Of a stretch of DNA of 64,000 bases, positions 10,185 through 18,667 are shown piece after piece; the first letter of the stretch is position 1; every line of letters starts with the position of its first letter. This stretch comes from Deltaproteobacteria bacterium IMCC39146 (GTDB lineage Bacteria; Desulfobacterota; Desulfuromonadia; Desulfuromonadales; BM103), in contig JARUHP010000015.1 in assembly GCA_030005635.1 (NCBI GenBank), positions 34,689 through 98,688 on the forward strand, given 5' to 3'. The notes beneath the pieces are model-generated. The model was given only the letters and a program-made list of their open reading frames with translations, ran no database searches and had not been told where the DNA came from. Position numbers and translations under genes: made by a program.

Positions 10185-12401
10185 TTACCAACCCCTGGAA
10201 AAACTAACCATGGCCGTTTGTACTGAGCCATCGGAATAATTGCTGTTTTTGTCGTCGTAGTCGTCGTAAGTCGCTTCTACGGCACAGGACCAGTTGTTGT
10301 CGATCTGCCAGTTTAGACGACTACGCAAACCGATTTGGCGGATATCGAGTTCACTGATTTTTTTTAAGCTGGAGCTGTTTGGTAGCTCTCCGTAATAAAG
10401 ATCCCCATCTCCATAAATGTTGTAAGGGTAAGGACCCGCTTCATCAAAGTCTGGTGAGAAACTGGCTTTTGATCGGGTATAATTCCCTTCCAGACGACAG
10501 GAAAGATCTTCTCGCGCCTGCCAGGTTACGCCAAGGGTCAAGGCGTTTACGGTCTGGCTGTAGTCGTTGCTGTCATCTGCAAACGCATAATTGAAGCTTT
10601 GACCAACTATTGGGGAGGGCTTATACACGGTCGCAGTACCCGTACCGATAAGTATGTCCTGATCAATGTCGGTGTGGAAATAACCGTAATTGAGGTCGAA
10701 AGAAAGTCCGTTAAGAGGCGTTACATACGTGCTCAGATTGATGTTTTGCTGTTTTTTCTCCCGGTCGATCGAATAACCGTGCAGTTCGTACTCGTCGTTT
10801 TCCTGCTTCAGCAGGTTGACGTTTGCCAATAGCCCCCAGAAGGGAGAGGGGTTATAGCTACTGGAGAGAAAAAGTTGCTGGCTATCCTGGAAAGAAGTGC
10901 CATAGGCCGGATCATCGTCATGCTGGATCGATACCCAGCCGCTGAGTTTGAGGGCTGATTTGTCCAGCAGGCGACTTTTAAATCCGATTTTTGCCCGGGT
11001 AATAACTTCCTCAGTAGGAAGGTCCCAGCTCGGGTTAATCGTTATTGCGACAGCCGGATCATCAGAGCTGCTGTGGCTTCCACCATGGCCTGTGTTGCTG
11101 CGGTCAATCTCTTCGCGGCGCAGTTCGCCTGTAATGGTCAGCTGTCGTGACGGACGATAATTGACAATCGCTTCGTACCAGGACCGGGTGATATCTACTG
11201 GATCGCGAACATCCAAAGGGTTGCCATTGGTGTTGCCATACTCATCAACGTTAAACTGGTCCGTGTTGTCGCTGTCCAGGTCGATCAGGCGGTAGCGAGC
11301 GTTGAAGGTCCAGTTCTTGCCTGGGGTATAAGTCACATCCGCACAGGCTTTGTAGTAGTCTGTTTCTGCCTTGACTGGTGCTACGGACGTGAGGTCTGAT
11401 TGGTTCTCTCTTTCGCCAATGGTAAAACTGGCGCTGCCAACGAGGCCGCCACTCGGAGCGGTGTTGGCTTTGAGGGTCACTTCGGTCAGCTTGCTGTCAG
11501 GATCCTCACTATGCTCAAAGAGATCCTCATCTCGACCGCGAGAATGCGAACCAAAGTAATCCGTTGGAATAGACTCGTTATCACGGAAGGTCCGGAATAA
11601 AGCTTCAAGAGCGAAATCAATCATGCCCGCATGAGCATCAGCTTCCGCCTTGAACTCTTCTGTGACCCGGTCAATCTTGCGTGTCTTGCTTTGCATGTGG
11701 CAGGCCGTAGCACAATTCTCGCCGACAAACCGCATCTGTTTGTCGCCTTTCTTTTCATAGCGCCAGTAGGCCAGGTTAATGTGTGCGGGGTAGGTTGGGT
11801 GCTTGAGCTTGACTTCGAATTCGTTGGTGTCGAGCCTTAAACCGTAATCATCATTCGGATTTTGGTCAGTGTAGAAGGTGCGTATGACCTCATTGCCGAG
11901 CGAGTTGGTAAACGCACCGTCAGGGCGACTTCCTTCTACAGGCGTTCCAGTTGGCACACGGACAAGCGGAGGCCCCGGGTCCGGTACTGCTGCGGTTGGC
12001 TCTCCACCCGTGTAGCCATTGTCGTAGGGGACATGATCAAGGTTGTGAAAGAAGCGTTCGGATCTCAGGTTGACTTGAGCGAGTCCTTTGCTGTTGAGAT
12101 CCAGTTCTCCTGAGTAGTCGTTTTCATTGAGGTAGTCGAAATTAAAGTTCAGAAAATAAGAGCCCTGATCTGTTGCCAAGTCGACATTGAACAGTGGGCT
12201 TGATTTCAGACTGTCGTATTCGAGTGCGCGGGAAGGATTTTTGTCCTCGCTGACGCCTCGGTAGCCGGCACTGATGTTAATGTCGGTCTTGCTGTTCTCT
12301 TCTTCCTTGAGTTTTTCCAAGTCAGCCAATGCTATGTTTGCTCCGATGCCCGTAAGGAGTAAAACAAACATTGTTGTTCCAATAAGCTTATATATCTTCA
12401 C
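10185..12401 (-). CDS. MtrB/PioB-family outer-membrane beta-barrel of an electron conduit
   Basis: 738 residues, GTG start at 12401 with GGAGG upstream, signal peptide ending near ANIALAD. The body alternates polar and aromatic strands, as in a large barrel, and ends in SFSRGW with a terminal aromatic residue. Family features are NISAGYRGVSEDKNPSRALEY near the N-terminus and the cysteine segment GENCATACHMQSKTRKIDR. Barrels of this family hold a periplasmic MtrA/PioA-like decaheme cytochrome in the outer membrane so electrons can cross it. The decaheme gene lies directly upstream, 38 bp away. CATACH is a CX3CH motif; whether it binds heme is not known. No outer-surface MtrC-type cytochrome is encoded here. 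Confidence 0.88.
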   Translation of the reverse strand: MKIYKLIGTTMFVLLLTGIGANIALADLEKLKEEENSKTDINISAGYRGVSEDKNPSRALEYDSLKSSPLFNVDLATDQGSYFLNFNFDYLNENDYSGELDLNSKGLAQVNLRSERFFHNLDHVPYDNGYTGGEPTAAVPDPGPPLVRVPTGTPVEGSRPDGAFTNSLGNEVIRTFYTDQNPNDDYGLRLDTNEFEVKLKHPTYPAHINLAYWRYEKKGDKQMRFVGENCATACHMQSKTRKIDRVTEEFKAEADAHAGMIDFALEALFRTFRDNESIPTDYFGSHSRGRDEDLFEHSEDPDSKLTEVTLKANTAPSGGLVGSASFTIGERENQSDLTSVAPVKAETDYYKACADVTYTPGKNWTFNARYRLIDLDSDNTDQFNVDEYGNTNGNPLDVRDPVDITRSWYEAIVNYRPSRQLTITGELRREEIDRSNTGHGGSHSSSDDPAVAITINPSWDLPTEEVITRAKIGFKSRLLDKSALKLSGWVSIQHDDDPAYGTSFQDSQQLFLSSSYNPSPFWGLLANVNLLKQENDEYELHGYSIDREKKQQNINLSTYVTPLNGLSFDLNYGYFHTDIDQDILIGTGTATVYKPSPIVGQSFNYAFADDSNDYSQTVNALTLGVTWQAREDLSCRLEGNYTRSKASFSPDFDEAGPYPYNIYGDGDLYYGELPNSSSLKKISELDIRQIGLRSRLNWQIDNNWSCAVEATYDDYDDKNSNYSDGSVQTAMVSFSRGW

Positions 12402-12439
12402 GGTTGCCTCCTGACCCCATTAAAAGTTGTACGAGTATT

Positions 12440-13426
12440 TTAACGCGAGATGAAAGTGCCCCGGCCATGCGCGGACGGTATGTCGGTGCCGTGTATGGAT
12501 GTATGGCAGTCTGTACATCGCGAGAAAAACGCCTGCTTCATCTCTGTGCTGCCAAGCGTGCCCATGTCGGATTGTGGTCCGTGGTGTCCCGCGTGGCACT
12601 GCATGCACAAGAAAGGCTGCGCGACTTCCAATAACGGATCGTTGGGAGAGCCATGTGGCCTATGGCAGTTTGTGCACTCTTCGGTGACATCGGCATGTTC
12701 ATAGACGAACGGTCCCTGGTACTCCATGTGACATTTTGTGCATAGGGCCTTGGTTGTGATGCCCTTGAGGTTGTTGGGATTTGTGGAATTGTGCGGGTCG
12801 TGGCAATCGGTGCAGGCCATCTTGTGTTCGGGGACCGGGTGGTGGGAGAACTGGGAAAACTCCATTTTGACCTGCATGTGACAACCGGTGCAGAGATCTT
12901 CCTGATCGTGGCGGCTGACTTTCTGCTGGGGGCCCTTGTGTAACTTGTGACAATCAAAGCAGCTGACATCGTTGAGCGCATGTACGCTGGAGTTCCAGCT
13001 GTTCAGGTTTGGTGTGGATGCTGCCGAGTGGCATTTTAAGCAGATCATTGACTGGGCTTGCGCAGGGAACTCTGCCAGGGGCAACAGGGTTTTAAAATCA
13101 CAAGTATTTTGTTCCGCTGCATGCTCAACGGCTTTGCTCCCTGGCCCGTGACAGGATTCGCAGTTGACCAGAGGCAGGCCCGTTTCTTCAGAAATCTGAT
13201 CGCCATGGATTGACTGTTTGAAATCCAAATAGGTTTTGTCGTGCTTGTGGCAGCTGGAGAGACAGTTCTCGTCGCCCACGTAGTTGGCTTCCAGGTCACC
13301 AACCAGGATGGTCTCGTAGTCTCTGACCGGTGCAATCGGCTGAGAAGACTTTAAGGTGGCCACGTCGGTACAGGCGACGATGAAGAGACTTGCCAGGAAC
13401 AGATAGAGCAGTATTCGATGTTTCAA
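12440..13426 (-). CDS. DmsE/MtrA-like decaheme c-type cytochrome, predicted lipoprotein
   Basis: 328 residues, TTG start at 13426 with AGGAGG upstream. The signal has a lipobox-like end (FLASLFIVAC). Nine CXXCH sites are seen in order: CESCH, CLKCH, CFDCH, CTGCH, CTDCH, CTKCH, CTNCH, CMQCH, CTDCH. The first site is CLSSCH, a CX3CH form, bringing the total to ten possible hemes. Length and spacing fit the MtrA/PioA/DmsE group, which fills an MtrB-type barrel and passes electrons between periplasm and outside. A lipid anchor would be unusual for classical MtrA. The gene leads a four-gene minus-strand run with the barrel, a binding protein and a chemoreceptor. Confidence 0.9.
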   Translation of the reverse strand: MKHRILLYLFLASLFIVACTDVATLKSSQPIAPVRDYETILVGDLEANYVGDENCLSSCHKHDKTYLDFKQSIHGDQISEETGLPLVNCESCHGPGSKAVEHAAEQNTCDFKTLLPLAEFPAQAQSMICLKCHSAASTPNLNSWNSSVHALNDVSCFDCHKLHKGPQQKVSRHDQEDLCTGCHMQVKMEFSQFSHHPVPEHKMACTDCHDPHNSTNPNNLKGITTKALCTKCHMEYQGPFVYEHADVTEECTNCHRPHGSPNDPLLEVAQPFLCMQCHAGHHGPQSDMGTLGSTEMKQAFFSRCTDCHTSIHGTDIPSAHGRGTFISR

Positions 13427-13842
13427 GATAGACCTCCTGATGAAAAATCCCGAACCTTTGATGCCATGAATTATGTATACAAATTAAAAGAATTCCCGAA
13501 TCGACATTACTAAAGCCAGCATAAATAAATGAGCCCATTATGAGGTTTTTTGTTTAAAAATCAAGGCCTTTGCTCTGATTAAGGCCATTTAGTTAGGTTT
13601 CTGCAAGGTTTTGGCGGAGGACGTTTGGGGAAGGTTTTTTCTTTAACTTGCTGAAATAACTGAGATACGGAAAACTTTAAGAGTGTTGCTGGTGCTTGTC
13701 GTGGGACGAGAGTATACTTGGAGAGAATCAGAGTTTCAAAATTCATCCGGGGAGTTGGACGCAGCTTCCCGCTTCGCCCTGGCAGACTTGCCCTCCTGGT
13801 CTCCAGGGTTTTTTTGTCTGCTGTAAACTACTTGGTCGAGGT
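13427..13842. other. 416-bp leader region between Rrf2 gene and cytochrome gene
   Basis: No convincing gene is seen. It contains a candidate minus-strand promoter (listed separately) and a short GGCCTT/AAGGCC hairpin just upstream of that promoter. A plus-strand CCTGG/CCAGG hairpin followed by seven T lies near 13800, with no plus-strand gene before it. The long spacing leaves room for regulator binding. Confidence 0.5.
13537..13564 (-). promoter_or_regulatory. candidate promoter of the cytochrome-barrel operon
   Basis: On the minus strand TTGATT (13564-13559) is followed after 16 bases by CATAAT (13542-13537), about 110 bp upstream of the cytochrome start. The match is partial and there is no experimental support. 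The hairpin GGCCTT/AAGGCC directly upstream could be an operator. Confidence 0.4.
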
Positions 13843-14271
13843 TTAAGAACTAACGGGGAGTTGGTCGTTTTTCTGTGCTGCCAGGCTGGCAAAGTCATAG
13901 CGCGACAGGGTGGCCATGAATTCTTTGCGAATCTGGGCCCAGGCACCGTGGACCGGGCAGAAGAACTCGCGTTCGCAGGAACCTTTTTCGATCAGGCACT
14001 GGTTAAGATAAACCGGACCTTCCTGGGATTTGATAATGTCGAGGAGTGTGATCTCTGCAGGGTCCTTGGCCAGATAAAAGCCGCCACCAACACCGCGTTG
14101 TGAACCGACGATACCATCCTTAATCAGTGGTTGGAGTATCTTGGTCAGAAACGCTGGGGTGATCTCCTGTGCTTTGCAGATATCCTTCTTGTAGATAATT
14201 TCACCGGTGGGCTGGCGGGACATGTGAAGAATGGCGCGGATGGCATATTCTGTTGCACGAGTAATAATCAA
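13843..14271 (-). CDS. Rrf2-family regulator with Fe-S-type cysteines
   Basis: 142 residues if translation starts at the TTG at 14271, which gives the typical Rrf2 opening (M)IITRATEYAIRAIL and has GGAAGAGGAA six bases upstream. A TTG at 14289 would add six residues without a ribosome site. The winged helix includes EITPAFLTKILQPLIKDGIV and the wing GSQRGVGGGFYLAKDP. Three cysteines near residues 92, 99 and 105 (CLIEKGSCEREFFC) resemble the cluster ligands of IscR and NsrR, so it may sense redox state, iron-sulfur status or nitric oxide. It lies upstream of the cytochrome operon on the same strand and is its best candidate regulator by position. Confidence 0.88.
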   Translation of the reverse strand: MIITRATEYAIRAILHMSRQPTGEIIYKKDICKAQEITPAFLTKILQPLIKDGIVGSQRGVGGGFYLAKDPAEITLLDIIKSQEGPVYLNQCLIEKGSCEREFFCPVHGAWAQIRKEFMATLSRYDFASLAAQKNDQLPVSS

Positions 14272-14314
14272 GGCTGTTTCCTCTTCCAAAGCTATACTTG
14301 ACGATATTTGTAAT

Positions 14315-14343
14315 AAAGTAGTGTTCTTCCTGAATCATGTCAA
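14315..14343 (-). promoter_or_regulatory. candidate promoter of the Rrf2 gene
   Basis: On the minus strand TTGACA (14343-14338) is followed after 17 bases by TACTTT (14320-14315). The -35 is perfect and the -10 keeps the key T, A and final T. The start codon is about 45 bp downstream. Confidence 0.55.
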
Positions 14344-14420
14344 TCTTTAATGCAAAAGTTAAATTTCGAAGTCCTTATAGTTAATGGACTTATAACCCAA
14401 GCAAAGGTTTGTAAGGATTT

Positions 14421-14505
14421 AACGCAAAGGCGCGAAGGGGTAGAGAAAGCCCGCAAACAAAACCACTTCAAAAAGCGGTATTGTCGCCCTTTGCGTCTTT
14501 GCGCT
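14421..14505. repeat. dispersed palindromic repeat, family B copy 1
   Basis: Outer arms AACGCAAAGGCGCGAAGGGG and CCCTTTGCGTCTTTGCGCT are imperfect inverted repeats. They enclose a core at 14437-14478 (GGGGTAGAGAAAGCCCGC, AAACAAAACCACTTCAAAAA, GCGG). The same core occurs in inverse orientation at 27344-27384, nearly base for base. It fills the gap between the Rrf2 gene and gluQ. Nothing here looks coding, although a short open frame crosses it. Confidence 0.8.
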
Positions 14506-14632
14506 AAATATTTTTTTGGTTATAGAACTTAAAGTTCTGAGCAATAAGGCATTGCTGTGGATTGACAGCCCCTTTTCTCTACAGGCATTATGCCGGTGTT
14601 CTAAAGTTGTTTCAGTTTATGAAAGGATTTCG

Positions 14633-15553
14633 ATGTCTACAGAACAGGTTGTCGGGCGTTTTGCGCCTAGCCCCACCGGGCCACTACACTTAGGTTCGCT
14701 GGTCGCCGCAGTCGGTAGCTACTGCCTGGCTCGCCGAGAAGGTGGCTTGTGGCTATTACGTATGGAAGATCTTGATCCTCCTCGCGTGGTGCCAGGTGCG
14801 GCCGACGAGATTCTAGCCTCCCTGGAGAAGCTGGGCCTGCATTGGGATGGAGAGGTTGTCTGGCAGAGTCAGCGCAACGAGGCGTATTTTGCCGCCGTGG
14901 AGAGGTTGCGGGATAAAGGGCTGGTCTTTGACTGTGCCTGCACGCGCAAAGAAATTATCCTGAGTGCTCCTCACCCTGGGGAGGAAGGCCCCATCTATCC
15001 CGGCACCTGCCGCACGGGACTACCTGCCGGCCGCAAGCCGCGTGCGTTGCGGATTAAAGCTCCGCAGGAGCAGGTGTCCTTCTCGGACGGTGTCTTTGGC
15101 CGGGTACAACAGGTGTTGGCCGATGCTGTGGGCGATTTTATCCTCCGTCGAGCCGACGGCCTCTTTGCTTATCAGCTGGCGGTGGTCGTCGATGATGCCG
15201 CTGCCGGCATCAACCATGTCGTGCGCGGCGCCGACCTTCTCTCTTCAACGCCAAGACAGATTTTTCTGCATGCCTGTCTCGGCAACCCTGTCCCGAAATA
15301 TGTTCACCTGCCGATGGTGTTGGGCAGTAACGGCAAAAAAATAAGCAAGCGTCACGGCTCGGCAGAGCTCGACTATGAGTTCAGGGCGTCAGCGTTGATC
15401 TCTCTGTCGCTCTCCTTGCTCGGTCAAGCAATCCCAAAGGAATTGCACGGCGCTCCTCCTGCAGAGCTTCTTTCCTGGGCGGTGAAAAACTTTGAGTCTC
15501 GAAACATTCCGGCTGCCAATGAGGGTGTTGGCGTCGATGAAGAAGTCCTTTAG
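14633..15553 (+). CDS. gluQ: glutamyl-Q tRNA(Asp) synthetase
   Basis: 306 residues from ATG at 14633 (MSTEQVVGRFAPSPTG) with GAAAGGA upstream; the frame is open further upstream but without family similarity. The protein is a glutamyl-tRNA synthetase without the anticodon-binding domain. It attaches glutamate to queuosine in tRNA(Asp). The class I signature appears as PTGPLHLGSLVAAVG, the zinc-site cysteines as CACTRKE and YPGTCR, and the KMSKS-like loop as NGKKISKRHGS. Full GltX is about 470 residues, so the length supports GluQ. It is followed by a long gap before rho and is probably monocistronic. Confidence 0.92.
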   Translation: MSTEQVVGRFAPSPTGPLHLGSLVAAVGSYCLARREGGLWLLRMEDLDPPRVVPGAADEILASLEKLGLHWDGEVVWQSQRNEAYFAAVERLRDKGLVFDCACTRKEIILSAPHPGEEGPIYPGTCRTGLPAGRKPRALRIKAPQEQVSFSDGVFGRVQQVLADAVGDFILRRADGLFAYQLAVVVDDAAAGINHVVRGADLLSSTPRQIFLHACLGNPVPKYVHLPMVLGSNGKKISKRHGSAELDYEFRASALISLSLSLLGQAIPKELHGAPPAELLSWAVKNFESRNIPAANEGVGVDEEVL

Positions 15554-16006
15554 ACGGCATTGGTCTCCTCTGCTGCAGGTTCTCGACGATCGTTTTATTC
15601 GTGCAAAAGAGCCAAGGAAAGATTAAGAGTTTGGGTCGGGGCGATGAAAAAAATCACCTAAGCCTATTGACAGACCGGTGAAAAGCCGGTAAACAGGTTT
15701 ATCGAAAGAGAGCACTGCCTGCCTAATCAGTTGCCTGAGAGTATTATTTTCCCTTTCATATAGCTTCCAACCCATGAGTACGGACTGACCTCAAACCTAT
15801 AAGAATTTCTTAAAAATATATGCGTGGGCTGTACAAAACAAATTGCCCGCAAAGATAACCTACCAACACATCATAATCATTTCGGACCGGAAAACTCAGA
15901 GAACAAGATCTCTTACATTCACAATGAACCACGCAGCGACCGAGGCAACCTTTTGCCGTTGTAAACTGTGCGCTATTCTGAGCCGTTAGACTATCAAGGA
16001 GAACCG
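15554..16006. other. 453-bp rho leader region
   Basis: No gene is seen. A good plus-strand promoter lies at 15667-15695 (listed). Transcripts from it would carry a leader of about 300 bases before the rho start at 16007. Long rho leaders allow autogenous Rho-dependent attenuation in other bacteria. No clear intrinsic terminator for gluQ is visible. Confidence 0.5.
15667..15695 (+). promoter_or_regulatory. candidate sigma-70 promoter for rho
   Basis: TTGACA at 15667-15672 and TAAACA at 15690-15695 are 17 bases apart. The spacer contains the inverted repeat ACCGG...CCGGT, whose second arm touches the -10 box, so it could serve as an operator. Confidence 0.6.
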
Positions 16007-17254
16007 ATGAACCTGAAGGAATTGAAAGAAAAGAAGATTGCCGACCTTTCGGCGATTGCCAAGGAGCTTGGCGTCGAAGGGGCTTCAGGTCTGCGCAAGC
16101 AGGACCTGATCTTCGCTATCCTCAACACGACCTCCGCCAAGAATGGAGCTATTTTTGGTGAGGGGGTTCTTGAGATCCTTCCCGATGGATTTGGTTTCCT
16201 GCGTGCTCCTGACGCCAATTATCTGCCCGGCCCTGATGATATTTACGTTTCACCATCACAGATCCGCAGGTTTAGTCTGAAGACCGGTGACACCGTGGCC
16301 GGCCAGATCAGGCCACCGAAAGAAGGTGAGCGTTACTTTGCTTTGCTTAAGGTTGCCGAGGTCAACTTCGAGAACCCGGCCGTTGCTCGTGAAAAGATCC
16401 TGTTTGATAATCTGACGCCTCTCTATCCTGATGAGCGCCTGATTCTGGAAAGCGAACCGGACAACCTTTCGGCTCGCGTCATCGATCTGGTTTCACCGGT
16501 TGGCAAGGGCCAGCGTGCCCTGATTGTTGCCCCACCGAGGACCGGTAAGACGGTTCTGTTGCAGAACATTGCCAACTCGATTACAGCCAATCATCCGGAA
16601 GTCTACCTGATCGTCCTTCTGATCGACGAGCGGCCCGAGGAAGTCACCGACATGCAGCGCACGGTTAATGGCGAGGTTATCTCCTCGACCTTTGACGAGC
16701 CTGCGACCCGTCACGTCCAGGTTGCCGAGATGGTCATCGAGAAGGCCCGCCGGCTGGTCGAGCATAAACGCGATGTTGTTATTCTTCTCGACTCTATTAC
16801 CCGTTTGGCGCGGGCCTACAATACAGTCGTACCGCCTTCCGGCAAGATCCTTTCAGGTGGTGTCGATTCCAACGCACTGCACAAGCCAAAGCGTTTCTTC
16901 GGTGCGGCCCGTAATATTGAAGAAGGTGGCAGCCTGACGATCATCGCTACCGCTCTGGTAGATACCGGTAGCAAGATGGACGAAGTCATCTTTGAAGAGT
17001 TCAAGGGCACGGGCAACATGGAGCTGCATCTTGACCGTCGCCTGGTCGAAAAGCGGACTTTTCCGGCGATCGACATCAATAAATCCGGAACCCGTCGTGA
17101 AGAACTCCTGGTTGACGAAAAGAGCCTGCAGCGTATCTGGCTGCTACGCAAAGTACTCTCATCGATGAACGTGGTTGATAGCATGGAGTTTCTACGCGAC
17201 AAGCTCGGTGATGCCAAGACTAACCAGGGATTTCTCGATAGCATGAATCGCTAA
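16007..17254 (+). CDS. rho: transcription termination factor Rho
   Basis: 415 residues from ATG at 16007 ([10 protein letters not shown]) with AAGGAG upstream; an in-frame ATG at 15968 is discounted. The hexameric RNA helicase ends transcription at unstructured C-rich RNA. Seen in order: an N-terminal Rho_N helical domain ([20 protein letters not shown]), the RNP1 motif in the primary RNA-binding domain (DGFGFLRA), Walker A APPRTGKT, Walker [17 protein letters not shown], the Q and R loops ([16 protein letters not shown]) and the arginine finger region. It is of standard length with no insertion. It heads rho-rpmE-thyX-prfA, an order shared with related genomes. Confidence 0.97.
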   Translation: MNLKELKEKKIADLSAIAKELGVEGASGLRKQDLIFAILNTTSAKNGAIFGEGVLEILPDGFGFLRAPDANYLPGPDDIYVSPSQIRRFSLKTGDTVAGQIRPPKEGERYFALLKVAEVNFENPAVAREKILFDNLTPLYPDERLILESEPDNLSARVIDLVSPVGKGQRALIVAPPRTGKTVLLQNIANSITANHPEVYLIVLLIDERPEEVTDMQRTVNGEVISSTFDEPATRHVQVAEMVIEKARRLVEHKRDVVILLDSITRLARAYNTVVPPSGKILSGGVDSNALHKPKRFFGAARNIEEGGSLTIIATALVDTGSKMDEVIFEEFKGTGNMELHLDRRLVEKRTFPAIDINKSGTRREELLVDEKSLQRIWLLRKVLSSMNVVDSMEFLRDKLGDAKTNQGFLDSMNR

Positions 17255-17282
17255 GTCTGATTCTACTTAAGCTCATTGTCGC

Positions 17283-17304
17283 TTCTGGTGACAGATCACC
17301 AGAA
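17283..17304. other. perfect hairpin between rho and rpmE
   Basis: TTCTGGTGA pairs with TCACCAGAA around CAGA. It is 28 bp after the rho stop and has no plus-strand T tract, so it is not a standard terminator for rho. It could be an RNA-processing or stability element, or part of the L31 leader. Confidence 0.5.
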
Positions 17305-17410
17305 AAAGTTGCAATTGGTTATAAATAGTGGTATCAAATCACTCTTTTAAGGCCTTCATGGCCCACTAAATCCGCGACCTGTACCAAGCCAGGTCAACAG
17401 GAGTTGAACG

Positions 17411-17614
17411 ATGAAAGAAGGTATCCACCCTAGTTACGAGGCATCCACGGTTACTTGTCACTGTGGTAATTCATTTGAGACCAAATCGACCAAAGGCGAC
17501 ATCACGACGGAAATTTGCTCGTCTTGCCATCCCTTTTACACCGGCAAGCAGAAGCTGATGGACACCGCCGGTCGAATCGAGCGTTTCCGTAAGATGTACG
17601 AAAAGAAAGACTAG
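17411..17614 (+). CDS. rpmE: 50S ribosomal protein L31, zinc form
   Basis: 67 residues, ATG at 17411 with ACAGGAG upstream. The protein starts [19 protein letters not shown] and has the zinc-type cysteines: CHCG near residue 17 and [14 protein letters not shown]. Presence of the cysteines marks it as the zinc-binding C+ form rather than the YkgM-like form used under zinc starvation. It is followed by a strong terminator, so rho-rpmE probably form one unit. Confidence 0.96.
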   Translation: MKEGIHPSYEASTVTCHCGNSFETKSTKGDITTEICSSCHPFYTGKQKLMDTAGRIERFRKMYEKKD

Positions 17615-17620
17615 AGCTCT

Positions 17621-17655
17621 GGGGGGCGGCCCTGCTGGGTCGCCCCTTTATTTTT
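17621..17655 (+). terminator. intrinsic terminator after rpmE
   Basis: GGGGCGGCCC pairs with GGGTCGCCCC (one mismatch or G-U) around TGCT and is followed by TTTATTTTT. It lies 8 bp after the rpmE stop. Confidence 0.9.
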
Positions 17656-17749
17656 GCTGCCGGGTTTACCGGCACAATCTCTTCCGCGTCCCGTTCCGGG
17701 ACACGGCCCGGTTCACCGGACGACGCGGTCTTATTTGGAAACGAAGGCC

Positions 17750-18436
17750 ATGCACGTCCAACTTTTGTCCCATACGCCTATCCCAGAACAGATTGTTGCG
17801 GCCGCTGCGCGGCTTTGCTACTCTGAGTCTTCCATCGAGCAACTGCTTGGTCAGAAACCAGCGCAGATTGCCAAGATGCTGCAGAAGATTCTTGAACTCG
17901 GCCACTTCTCGGTCCTTGAGCACGCATCTTTCACCTTCGGTATAGAAGGTATCAGCCGCTCCTGCTCTCATCAGCTTGTGCGTCATCGTATCGCCTCATT
18001 TTCACAACAGAGTCAGCGTTACGTCTCTCATGAACAGCAGTTCGATGCGATCGTCCCCGATAGTATTCGCGAGCATCCAGCTTTGCTGCAACGGTTTGAG
18101 AAGTACATGCAGGTGACTCACGAGCTCTACAGCGACCTGATGGCCGCAGGCGTCCCCGCTGAGGATGCCCGTTTCGTCCTGCCCAATGCGGCATCTACCA
18201 AATTGGTGATGACCATGAATGCCCGCGAGCTGCATCATTTCTTCGCGCTGCGTTGCTGTCGTAGGGCCCAGTGGGAGATTCAATCACTGGCTAAAGCAAT
18301 GTTACAGCTGGCACGAGAGGCTTCATCTCTGCTCTTTGCTGAGGCCGGACCCGGATGTCTAAAGCGACCTTGTCCTGAAGGTGCTATGACCTGCGGTGAA
18401 ATTAAAGCCGTTCGTGAAGAGTATTGGCAGTTGTAA
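17750..18436 (+). CDS. thyX: FAD-dependent thymidylate synthase
   Basis: 228 residues from ATG at 17750 (MHVQLLSHTP) with ACGAAGG upstream; the open frame further upstream overlaps the rpmE terminator and is not coding. It makes dTMP from dUMP with flavin, NADPH and methylene-tetrahydrofolate. The ThyX signature RHRxxSxxxxSxR is present as RHRIASFSQQSQR, preceded by LEHASFTF. The C-terminal half has NARELHHFFALRCCRRAQWEIQ-type conserved residues. No thyA is seen in the window. Confidence 0.95.
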   Translation: MHVQLLSHTPIPEQIVAAAARLCYSESSIEQLLGQKPAQIAKMLQKILELGHFSVLEHASFTFGIEGISRSCSHQLVRHRIASFSQQSQRYVSHEQQFDAIVPDSIREHPALLQRFEKYMQVTHELYSDLMAAGVPAEDARFVLPNAASTKLVMTMNARELHHFFALRCCRRAQWEIQSLAKAMLQLAREASSLLFAEAGPGCLKRPCPEGAMTCGEIKAVREEYWQL

Positions 18437-18470
18437 TTCAACCCTGAACCTGTGACTTTTGGTTAATATC

Positions 18471-18636
18471 TAGCAGCCTGCCGGACTTACAATGAACTGG
18501 CTGCAAATTTGTCTCTTTGGCCCATATTTCAGCTCCTATTCGACCAATAGCTACGGCTATTACTATCAAAGGAGCCAAAATCTGTTCTCAAACGGCCAAA
18601 TTTTCGCTTCAGCCCTGATAGTCCGAAAGGCTGCTA
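18471..18636. repeat. MITE-like palindromic repeat, family A copy 1
   Basis: A 166-bp element between thyX and prfA. Its ends are inverted repeats (TAGCAGCCTGCCGGAC and GTCCGAAAGGCTGCTA), and the whole unit can fold into one imperfect hairpin with AATAGC TACG GCTATT at the tip. A second copy lies at 22692-22856 with the same length and order of blocks. The ends carry TA on both sides, as left by Tc1/mariner (IS630-type) insertion; that reading is an inference. Confidence 0.85.
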
Positions 18637-18667
18637 GGTTCACCATCAAAAACGATGACAGATCCCC

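Noticed and set aside
13757..13815. Plus-strand hairpin CCTGG TCT CCAGG with seven T as a terminator
   Set aside because: Only five pairs and no plus-strand gene upstream; it lies just beyond the end of the minus-strand Rrf2 gene in the wrong direction.
6771..14271. Prophage or defence island
   Set aside because: No integrase, phage structural genes, restriction enzymes or toxin-antitoxin pair; genes are electron-transfer and sensing functions.
14350..14532. Short plus-strand frame with NHFKKR
   Set aside because: It translates repeat family B; a similar peptide appears at 27286-27474 only because the DNA repeat is shared.
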